This document shows positions 53,579 through 62,421 of a stretch of DNA of 64,000 nt, piece by piece. Origin of the DNA: Blattamonas nauphoetae (Eukaryota > Preaxostyla > Oxymonadida); the NCBI GenBank assembly GCA_033064195.1, contig JARBJD010000024.1, positions 124,001 through 188,000 on the forward strand. The letters are read 5' to 3'. Under the pieces are notes generated by a model. The model did no database searches. It worked only from the letters and a program-made list of their open reading frames with translations, and was not told where the DNA came from. Within the stretch, counting starts at the first letter, position 1; each line of letters starts with the position of its first letter. A program made the translations under genes and the position numbers.

Positions 53579-55135
53579 ATGATCGCGATTGACGAGAATC
53601 CAGACGCCTCCCCAAATACAAATCAATCAGCTTTGTCATCCTCTCACTTGCCTTGTCCGATAGATTGCTCAGCGTTCCTGAATTGGTCAGAACGTCAAAA
53701 TGAATCAGAGCAAGAAAGAGCAGTTGTCTATCGATCTCTTGTTGCGACGATGAAGTTCCAGCCAACTTTAGATGGCAATCTGGAAGCGAAAGCAGTGAAA
53801 TTTCTCGAATCTGTGAAACCGAAGAATCGACAATCAGCCCATGCTTTTCTCAGCAGTTTTGCATTATTCTCCAATGAATCAGTCACAGACTTCATACAGT
53901 GCATTGTGGTGCTCATTTCTTCAGCAAGTCAGGTCGTTGTCACATCAACAATGAAGATGCTCGAAACTCTGATCGAGAACAGTTCACCTCAAATCCGTCT
54001 CACCCTCGTCAGCGCTGATCTGATCCCTCAACTCATCAACACTCTCAATGCACATTCACTTTCCTTTGCAGAAACAGTCGATATCCACGTCTGTCTTATG
54101 AAAACAATCAACTGGTCTGTCTTACTCACAACTCCGTCTGGTCTCGCCTCTCTCGAAATTAAAGATGGAAATGAACAGCAAGCTGTTCGTGAGACAGTTT
54201 TGAAGCAAGTTCTCATGCCTTCCGAGAAGTACATATACCATTTGTGCGTGAACCGCTATTCGATCATAAATGGAAAACAATCAAGGTGGTTTCTAGCCCT
54301 CCTTGCCCGACTCCTCAAAATATCTACTTCTTATCAACCGACAATGGAATTTGTTGTGGTTCTGCCTGTTATTCTCACGATTCCAAGTTGTCTCACTTCA
54401 GTCATGGACAAAAGTTCTCGGTTTTCCTGTCCAGAAACACTGAGCGGTGAAATTTGGTTTTTATGTTGTCAGACACTTCATCATCAAAAAAAACCATTGT
54501 GGCGAGAAAATCAGAGCGAGCAGTTGTTTCATGATGGAGATACGGAAGAATGAAGGGTCTGAAAAAAAGTGACAAAAATATGTGCTCAACCACAATCGAC
54601 AATTTTTCACACAGTGAGAGGTGGTGATGAGATGAGATCATTGATACCGAAATTAGCGAGATCCTCAGCCTCCTCCGCAAGAAAAAGAAAACATTCGTAA
54701 AAAAACGTCTACAGTGGAATGGTTCGTATTTCTCACCCACGAACTGTAGACCAGTCTACTAACCTCGATGCGTGTCGATGTTATGTCACCTCCACACATG
54801 TGTCGTTTCAGCATCGAACTCCTTTCCCAAATCGTCAGACCAGAGTTTGTCATTTTTCCTGCCGATCACTTTTGTCCATGACTGCTTTCTTCGAACATGA
54901 CGAGTCAATCTATTGGTTTCTGTGTTACATGATGTCTTCTCAGCGGGAATGGAACGAACCAGGCGGAGAATATCGACAGATGGGGACAATAGTGGATCGA
55001 ATGTTGAGAATGGAGGGCATCGATGATGCGATTGAGGAAAAGCTGCGAAACGACAGAAACACAACCGAAGGAAGATGTCTTGTTGCTGGATCGATTGGTT
55101 GGACCAATCTGCAGGGCATGAACCTCCACCAATGA
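53579..55135 (+). pseudogene. Helical-family gene interrupted by a 486-bp element
   Basis: The ATG at 53579 opens a family member: CPIDCSAFLNWSERQNESEQ, VYRSLVATMKFQPTLDGNLE, DFIQCIVVLISSASQVVV, KQVLMPSEKYIYHLCVNRYS and LPVILTIPSCLT. Homology halts at 54398, where a transposon begins. It resumes at 54885 with FFEHDESIYWFLCYMMSSQR, RMLRMEGIDDAIEEKLRND and NLQGMNLHQ, ending in TGA at 55135. With one copy of the 3-bp target duplication the two halves would be in frame, so the insertion is the only visible lesion. As the DNA stands, translation leaves the family sequence at 'PSCLTS' and ends 50 codons later. Confidence 0.8.
54399..54884. mobile_element. 486-bp non-autonomous element with 3-bp TSD
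   Basis: Inverted ends of at least 17 bp match perfectly: CAGTCATGGACAAAAGT at the left and ACTTTTGTCCATGACTG at the right. A CTT trinucleotide lies on each side (54396-54398 and 54885-54887), consistent with a 3-bp target duplication. The interior has no transposase. Three-base duplications occur in CACTA and PIF/Harbinger superfamilies; the ends (CAGTC) match neither classic form, so no superfamily is assigned. Confidence 0.75.
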
Positions 55136-55650
55136 TAATCACAACAGACAAGAACCAGCGAACCTTTCTATCTGTTTCTGGCTTTTTTTGGACCACAAAC
55201 ACTATCTGTGTGTGATCTTTGTGGGCTCTGGCATCACCTCATGATTTTGTTTGCCGGAATGATGAGGATTATCTCTCGCCAGTCTCCCTCGATGGTCACC
55301 ACACACTCCATCTCCTTCACCACCACTCTCGCCCTGCTCCTTTGTGGTAGGCGATTCGTTGATTGATCGATGGATGGTGACGATTGGTGGGAGTTTGTGT
55401 TTCCGTGATTATTCTCTCAAACAGCTCTCTCATGACGATTGATCACAATGATGACTTGAGATTTCAGAATCGATCCCACATCGACGATCCTCCTCGACTC
55501 TTCGGAACGACTGAAAAACCAAAATACTTCTTCATTCCATCTCAACAAATGCGTCCTCGCCCTCCACCTCGAAGGAAGAATCAGAAAGAACCGAAAGAAC
55601 GCAGGACGCTCTTGCCTTTCACTCCCAACTCCTCCAAATGTCACGTTGTC
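55136..55650 (+). pseudogene. Surface-protein remains upstream of minisatellite (module copy 1)
   Basis: About 55160-55330 is homologous to 61185-61360 (both contain CTGTTTCTGGCT and ATCTCTCGCCAGTCTC). Further on, RLFGTTEKPKYFFIPSQQ resembles the 34.9-kb minus-strand fragment. No signal peptide or complete domain. The block is read as a decayed beta-helix surface-protein gene lying downstream of the helical-family gene. Confidence 0.45.
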
Positions 55651-55651
55651 C

Positions 55652-57906
55652 TCAATCAACGATGGCTGTCGTTCCCCAACTGCCCATCTGTCTCTCACTC
55701 CCAACTCCTCGCAATCTCACCTTCTCATCAATCAACGATGGCTGTCGTTCCCCAACTGCCCATCTGTCTCTCACTCCCAACTCCTCGCAATCTCACCTTC
55801 TCATCAATCAACGATGGCTGTCGTTCCCCAACTGCCCATCTGTCTCTCACTCCCAACTCCTCGCAATATCACCTTCTCATCAATCAACGATGGCTGTCGT
55901 TCCCCAACTGCCCATCTGTCTCTCACTCCCAACTCCTCGCAATCTCACCTTCTCATCAATCAACGATGGCTGTCGTTCCCCAACTGCCCATCTGTCTCTC
56001 ACTCCCAACTCCTCGCAATCTCACCTTCTCATCAATCAACGATGGCTGTCGTTCCCCAACTGCCCATCTGTCTCTCACTCCCAACTCCTCGCAATATCAC
56101 CTTCTCATCAATCAACGATGGCTGTCGTTCCCCAACTGCCCATCTGTCTCTCACTCCCAACTCCTCGCAATCTCACCTTCTCATCAATCAACAATGGCTG
56201 TCGTTCACCAACTGCCCATCTGTCTCTCACTCCCAACTCCTCGCAATCTCACCTTCTCATCAATCAACGATGGCTGTCGTTCCCCAACTGCCCATCTGTC
56301 TCTCACTCCCAACTCCTCGCAATATCACCTTCTCATCAATCAACGATGGCTGTCGTTCCCCAACTGCCCATCTGTCTCTCACTCCCAACTCCTCGCAATC
56401 TCACCTTCTCATCAATCAACGATGGCTGTCGTTCCCCAACTGCCCATCTGTCTCTCACTCCCAACTCCTCGCAATATCACCTTCTCATCAATCAACGATG
56501 GCTGTCGTTCCCCAACTGCCCATCTGTCTCTCACTCCCAACTCCTCGCAATATCACCTTCTCATCAATCAACGATGGCTGTCGTTCCCCAACTGCCCATC
56601 TGTCTCACTCCCAACTCCTCGCAATATCACCTTCTCATCAATCAACGATGGCTGTCGTTCCCCAACTGCCCATCTGTCTCTCACTCCCAACTCCTCGCAA
56701 TATCACCTTCTCATCAATCAACGATGGCTGTCGTTCCCCAACTGCCCATCTGTCTCTCACTCCCAACTCCTCGCAATCTCACCTTCTCATCAATCAACGA
56801 TGGCTGTCGTTCCCCAACTGCCCATCTGTCTCTCACTCCCAACTCCTCGCAATCTCACCTTCTCATCAATCAACGATGGCTGTCGTTCCCCAACTGCCCA
56901 TCTGTCTCTCACTCCCAACTCCTCGCAATCTCACCTTCTCATCAATCAACGATGGCTGTCGTTCCCCAACTGCCCATCTGTCTCTCACTCCCAACTCCTC
57001 GCAATCTCACCTTCTCATCAATCAACGATGGCTGTCGTTCCCCAACTGCCCATCTGTCTCTCACTCCCAACTCCTCGCAATCTCACCTTCTCATCAATCA
57101 ACGATGGCTGTCGTTCCCCAACTGCCCATCTGTCTCTCACTCCCAACTCCTCGCAATCTCACCTTCTCATCAATCAACAATGGCTGTCGTTCCCCAAATG
57201 CCCATCTGTCTCTCACTCCCAACTCCTCGCAATCTCACCTTCTCATCAATCAACGATGGCTGTCGTTCCCCAACTGCCCATCTGTCTCTCACTCCCAACT
57301 CCTCGCAATCTCACCTTCTCATCAATCAACAATGGCTGTCGTTCCCCAACTGCCCATCTGTCTCTCACTCCCAACTCCTCGCAATCTCACCTTCTCATCA
57401 ATCAACGATGGCTGTCGTTCCCCAACTGCCCATCTGTCTCTCACTCCCAACTCCTCGCAATCTCACCTTCTCATCAATCAACGATGGCTGTCGTTCCCCA
57501 ACTGCCCATCTGTCTCTCACTCCCAACTCCTCGCAATCTCACCTTCTCATCAATCAACGATGGCTGTCGTTCCCCAACTGCCCATCTGTCTCTCACTCCC
57601 AACTCCTCGCAATATCACCTTCTCATCAATCAACGATGGCTGTCGTTCCCCAACTGCCCATCTGTCTCTCACTCCCAACTCCTCGCAATCTCACCTTCTC
57701 ATCAATCAACGATGGCTGTCGTTCCCCAACTGCCCATCTGTCTCTCACTCCCAACTCCTCGCAATATCACCTTCTCATCAATCAACGATGGCTGTCGTTC
57801 CCCAACTGCCCATCTGTCTCTCACTCCCAGCTCCTCGCAATATCACCTTCTCATCAATCAACGATGGCTGTCGTTCCCCAACTGCCCATCTGTCTCTCAC
57901 TCCCAA
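55652..57906 (+). repeat. 76-bp minisatellite, about 30 units
   Basis: Nearly identical 76-bp units containing GATGGCTGTCGTTCCCCAAC and CTCACTCCCAACTCCTCGCA. Variation is mostly single bases (AATCTCACC versus AATATCACC; CGATGG versus CAATGG), and one unit near 56600 is 2 bp shorter. Since 76 is not a multiple of three and the unit has no stop in any plus-strand frame, all three plus frames stay open for over 2 kb and each encodes the same three peptide phases in rotation, with a 76-residue super-period. Flanking frames do not show a credible gene, so I annotate a repeat, not three proteins. Confidence 0.95.
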
Positions 57907-58540
57907 GGACAGTTCCATTTTTTTCTCTTTGGACAAACTGTCTCATTTTGCCTGACCACAATGTTTGATGCCCAGCAACTAACTTCGAAGTTTAGGGAGA
58001 ACTACTGCGGAGATGCAAGAGATGTCTTGACTCTCTCCGATTGGACAGCATCGATGACACGCTCGAGCAACGACGTGAAAACGAGAAATCGGAATATGGG
58101 GACAGTTGTTGTCACCGCTCGAAAGGACTGAGCGTCTTGCTGGGAGGAAACATCGCAGAACAAGCGTTTTGAAGGAATCCGAAAACGAAGAATCAAACCC
58201 AACTCACTCCATCTTCCTGACCCTCCCTTTCATGCCAACTCGTCGCTCGACACCAGCGACAGCATTTCTCAGCCAGCCACTTCAGATTTGTTGAGAACTG
58301 GTCTTCCCCATCAACCACCCGTTCGCCGCTTTCTTGGAGAATGGAGAAGTGAAGCGTTTTTCGAAGTATCCAACACAACAAGCGAGGATGGGTTGGTTGG
58401 AGAGAACATCGTAGATTGTTCGATCAACTTCAACTTCAAGAATGGAATGAGCGTGCTGAACTTGAAAGGAATCAAACATGAACACTCTACTGCTCCCCTC
58501 TGCCTCTCCTTCCCTGCACTCGACTGTCTTCATCAACTGT
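57907..58540 (+). pseudogene. Surface-protein remains after minisatellite
   Basis: Broken frames with a surface-protein flavour (for example MFDAQQLTSKFRENYCGDAR near 57.96 kb). AACGAAGAATCAAACCCA at 58.19 kb is shared with the 34.7-35.3 kb minus-strand fragment. No intact gene. Confidence 0.35.
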
Positions 58541-58782
58541 CACTCCCTCGTCGCCAGACACTCCAAACATCCCCGTCCCTCTCGTGATCATCGTCCTGAA
58601 CTCTCTCCTGCTCCCAACAGCACGTGCACTCAGACACCTCGACATCGAATGATCTCATGCGCCACACACAACTCGTTGGATTGTTCTGCACCAAGTTCTC
58701 GTTCCTCAGTGGAATGTGTTCTCCAGTTGTGCAAAACTGCCAAAACTGTCCCTTCGACCAAACAACGCTCGCTGTCTTCATC
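58541..58782 (+). repeat. ~240-bp duplicate, copy 1 (surface-protein fragment)
   Basis: From CTCGTCGCCAGACACTCCAA to the CTTCGACCAA region this is ~85-90% identical to 62188-62421. One frame reads DTSTSNDLMRHTQLVGLFCT, then KFSFLSGMCSPVVQNCQNCP and FDQTTLAVF, beta-strand-like text similar to the surface-protein beta helices. Confidence 0.7.
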
Positions 58783-60055
58783 TTAGACAATGATAGACCA
58801 CGAGCCATTCTCCGCCTGATCAGCCACTCCTCATCATTCACTGTTCCTGTCGCTGCTGCTTCTGTCTCAGCATCTGCACACTCTGCACAACAGCCCTGAA
58901 CGAAATTGTGTGAGGGACACAGCCACACACCCACACTTACCTTTGTTCGCGTTGCCAGACATTCTCAGAATTGGACTCGCTCCTCATCAAGATTGGTGTT
59001 GCGTCTTGCGCCAGTACACAGAACTCTAATGTACTGTGCTCTCTTCATCGATAAAGATGGTTGGATCGTCCCCTCTTCTCTGCAGCCTTGCGCCGTCACC
59101 AATTGCCTCTCTGACAAACCTGGTGGCTTCGATGGCTGTGCTCGTTTCTTGATAGAACCGCTGATTGTGAAGGAACGATGGAGATGCTGAAAAGTGTGAT
59201 GTCGACGACTTCTCCACACATCATCGTTGCGCTTCTTTGTGACAGGCGATCTGGTGGCTGACATGAACAATCGCTCTGAAATTACTGTTTCTCTGTTTTA
59301 CAGAATCGAGAGATGTCGATGTCTGTGAGGTTGATGTGAACACTTGAGTGACGAGACTGACAATTACGGATGGAGTTGAAAATGTTGAAAATGAACGGTC
59401 TATAGAACGACAGACGATTCATGGAATATTCATGGACCACATTCTGGTTCGCAGAAATGCTTCCTCTGATCGTCGTTGTCTGCCGCACTCCTCAAACGAC
59501 GATGGTGTCCGTTCATTGGTTGCCGGTCTCTCTCACCGTCACAAGCTGCCTCTTGTCGTTTTGGAAGAGTGGTGGATTGTGGATATGCTCGACAAAATGA
59601 TTGATGTTCGGACGAAGGGCGAATACGGGAGAAATGTGTTTGGAGAATGGAGTAAGGCTTCTGATTGGCTGAGTGTGGAGGGGAAACTGGCCTCTCCCAA
59701 CTTCTTCGCCAGAAAACTGCCAAAACATGATCATTCGGACATTTGAGTCGCCTCTCTTCCTCCAGTCACCTCGTCGTTGATCAGTGACGGTGTTGTGTTT
59801 GGAACGAGTTTATATCAGTTGATGGACACATCGTCGTAGATGTCAAAGAAGTGGCACTTTCTCGTCAGTCTCATAGGAATCTTCTTGTTGTGTCCATCCA
59901 CTGAGCGACAACATGACTTACAAAAAAGCGATGTCAGAACCGCTCTGTCACGCCTTTGTGTCGTTGTATGACAGACGTATTATCGTAGTTTTCGTATTCT
60001 CCACCCAAACTACCTCTTGATTCATCTTTATTCAACGTCCATTTCTGTCATTGCT
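58783..60055. other. Decayed surface-protein and intergenic sequence
   Basis: Coding-like scraps in changing frames (a 132-codon plus frame at 59348-59746 has no recognisable motif). No intact gene. The last ~200 bp are presumably the upstream region of the next helical-family gene. Confidence 0.35.
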
Positions 60056-61168
60056 ATGACCCATAACGAGTGTCAAAATGCAGGTTGCCTTCAAATGAAC
60101 ACGATAATCAATGCAACAGAGACCTCCCCAGATATACCACACTCTGATTGCTCCACCGCTCAGTTACCATTTTCAATGGATTGCTCAGCGTTTCTGAATT
60201 GGTCAGAAGATCAACACCAATCTGACAAAGAAAAGGCTGTTGTCTTTCGATCTCTCGTTGCTACTGTGAAGTCCCAATCTGCACTTGATGCCTCCCTGGA
60301 GGCTGAAGCCGTCAAATTTCTCGACTCTGTAGATCCGAAGAATTCGAAAGCAGCCACTCATTATCTCAACAACCTTGAATCTTATTTTGTTGAATCTGCC
60401 CCAGACTTCATACAGTCCATTGGGGTGCTCCTTTCTTCTGTCAGACATGTCATTCCCGCATCAGCAATGAAAATGCTAAACTTTCTGATGATACACAGTT
60501 CAGCGAAAATCAAACTTGCCCTCGTCAAAGCTGCTCTGATCCCTCAAATCATCACCACTCTGACCCCACAGTCTTTCCCATTGACAGATGGCAAAAATAT
60601 CCACGTCCATCTCCTGAAAATCATCCGGAACACTCTCTGGCTCGCAACTCCAGATGTTCTCGCACAACTCGGAATTGAAGATGGGAACGAACAACAAGCT
60701 GTTCACGAGACGATCTTGAAACAAATTCTTTCACCTTGCGAGAAGTATATTCGTCATTTGTGCGTGAACCGCTTTTCGATCATCGATGGTGAGCAATCAG
60801 AGAGTTTTCTATTACTACTCGCCCAACTCCTCCAAATATGTCCATGTTATCAACTAATACTGGATTTTGTTCTTCATATGCCTGTCGTTCTCACGATCCC
60901 AAGTTGCCTCACATCCTTCGAAACTGAGAGCTCGATCTGGCTTTATTTGTTTGACACAGTTTATGCCCAGCGGAAATGGAACGAAAAAAGGGGAAATGTG
61001 CGACAGCTGGGGAAGACAATGCATCGAATGTTGAGAATGGAGGGTGTCGAAGATGTGCTCGAGGCAAAGCTGCTAAACGACAGAAACAGACCCGATGGAA
61101 GATGTATTATTGACAACACGATCAGATGGAACAACCAGCTGGGCATGAACCTTCCAACACCTCGGTAG
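60056..61168 (+). CDS. Helical-family protein, intact (370 aa)
   Basis: The best-preserved standalone member. ATG at 60056 (upstream in-frame codons lack ATG) to TAG at 61166-61168, no intron needed. Family landmarks: DCSAFLNWSEDQHQSDKEKA (~42-61), VATVKSQSALDASLEAEAVK, DFIQSIGVLLSSVRHVIPAS, ALIPQIITTLTPQSFPL, NEQQAVHETILKQILSPCEK, IRHLCVNRFSIIDGEQSESF, MPVVLTIPSCLTSF, RMLRMEGVEDVLEAKLLNDR and NQLGMNLPTPR at the end. The whole chain is predicted helical with repeated hydrophobic patches, so I read it as an ARM/HEAT-like solenoid. The same domain follows a kinase in the 47.9-kb gene, suggesting a regulatory or scaffold role in signalling. No enzyme motif. Confidence 0.8.
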   Translation: MTHNECQNAGCLQMNTIINATETSPDIPHSDCSTAQLPFSMDCSAFLNWSEDQHQSDKEKAVVFRSLVATVKSQSALDASLEAEAVKFLDSVDPKNSKAATHYLNNLESYFVESAPDFIQSIGVLLSSVRHVIPASAMKMLNFLMIHSSAKIKLALVKAALIPQIITTLTPQSFPLTDGKNIHVHLLKIIRNTLWLATPDVLAQLGIEDGNEQQAVHETILKQILSPCEKYIRHLCVNRFSIIDGEQSESFLLLLAQLLQICPCYQLILDFVLHMPVVLTIPSCLTSFETESSIWLYLFDTVYAQRKWNEKRGNVRQLGKTMHRMLRMEGVEDVLEAKLLNDRNRPDGRCIIDNTIRWNNQLGMNLPTPR

Positions 61169-61184
61169 AAACAGACAAGAACCA

Positions 61185-61552
61185 CCGACCATTTCGAACT
61201 GTTTCTGGCTACTTTTGGACATCAAACACTTTTTGTGTGTTAATTGTCGGCGCTGACATCACATCGTGATTTCGTTTGGCGAAGTGGTTGGGATGATCTC
61301 TCGCCAGTCTCACTCGATGGTCGCCACACTCTCCTTCTCCTTCGCCGCCACTCGTCGATTGTGAATGACACCGAGTCACTCCTGTTCATGCTGGTCGATT
61401 TCAGACTCTTTATCACTCTGATGCTCTCTTCCCACCCTCTCCCCTCTCTCCCTCCACATTCTGGATTTCCCTCTCTCGAGCAACACTTCGGAAGACGATT
61501 CGGACGCATCAGACGATTTAATCACCGACTTGATGGCCGTTCTCGATCCCAG
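61185..61552 (+). pseudogene. Surface-protein remains upstream of second minisatellite (module copy 2)
   Basis: Homologous to 55160-55330. Reads HRDFVWRSGWDDLSPVSLDG and HTLLLLRRHSSIVNDTESLL; broken further on. Same position relative to the helical-family gene as in module copy 1. Confidence 0.45.
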
Positions 61553-62106
61553 CTCCCTCACCACCCACACCCTCCCCTCTGCCTCTCCCTCACCACCCAC
61601 ACCCTCCCACTCCCCTCTGCCTCTCCCTCACCACCCACACCTTCCCACTCTCCTCTGCCTCTCCCTCACCACCCACACCCTCCCACTCCCCTCTGCCTCT
61701 CCCTCACCACCCACACCCTCCCACCCCTCTGCCTCTCCCTCACCACCCACACCCTCCCACTCCCCTCTGCCTCTCCCTCACCACCCACACCCTCCCACTC
61801 CCCTCTTCCTCTCCCTCACCACCCACACCCTCCCACTCTTCTCTGCCTCTCCCTCACCACCCACACCTTCCCACTCTCCTCTGCCTCTCCCTCACCACAC
61901 ACACCCTCCCACTCCCCTTTGCCTCTCCCTCACCACCCACACCCTCCCCTCTGCCTCTCCCTCACCACCCACACCCTCCCACTCCCCTCTGCCTCTCCCT
62001 CACCACCCACACCCTCCCACTCTTCTCTGCCTCTCCCTCACCACCCTCACCCTCCCACTCCCCTCTGCCTCTCCCTCACCATCCAAACCCTCCCACTCTC
62101 CTCACC
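61553..62106 (+). repeat. 38-bp minisatellite, about 14 units
   Basis: Tandem units of about 38 bp (CCCTCTGCCTCTCCCTCACC followed by ACCCACACCCTCCCACTC), with a few 32-bp variants lacking CCACTC. The plus strand is almost pure C/T/A. 38 is not a multiple of three, and two plus frames remain open throughout. 38 is exactly half of the 76-bp unit of the other array, though the sequences differ. Confidence 0.95.
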
Positions 62107-62187
62107 ACACTCGGTGTGGTGCATGATGATGGTTGTTTAATCGATGCATACGCCATCCTCGCCTCGACTTTCTTAATCTTGTGTCCC
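62107..62187. other. Junction with short perfect hairpin
   Basis: CACCACACTCGGTGTGGTG at 62103-62121 is an 8-bp stem with a 3-nt loop and recurs at 63390-63408. Confidence 0.6.
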
Positions 62188-62421
62188 TCTCTCGTCGCCA
62201 GACACTCCAAACATCCCCGTCCCTCTCGTGAACATCGTCCTGAACTCTCTCCTGCTCCCAACAACACGTTCACACAGACACCTCGACATCGAATGATTTC
62301 ATGAGCCACACTCTATTCGTGGGATTGTTCTGCACTGAGCTCTCGTTCCTCTGTGTAGTGTATTCTCCAGTTGTGCAAAACTGCCGAATCAGTCCCTTCG
62401 ACCAACCAACTCTCACCTTCA
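62188..62421 (+). repeat. ~240-bp duplicate, copy 2 (surface-protein fragment)
   Basis: Partner of 58541-58782. The frame reads MSHTLFVGLFCTELSFLCVV and YSPVVQNCRISPFDQPTLTF. It follows the 38-bp array just as copy 1 follows the 76-bp array. Confidence 0.7.

Noticed and set aside
55652-57906. CRISPR array
   Set aside because: The whole 76-bp unit repeats with no variable spacers, in a eukaryotic context with introns.
55384-58131. Three overlapping 770-915-codon plus-strand frames as real proteins
   Set aside because: They are open only because a 76-bp unit without stops repeats 30 times. All three carry the same peptide phases in rotation, and the flanks lack a credible start or domain.
61244-62140. 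Pro/Ser/Leu-rich 298- and 198-codon frames as genes
   Set aside because: Products of the 38-bp C/T-rich minisatellite; no domain outside the array.
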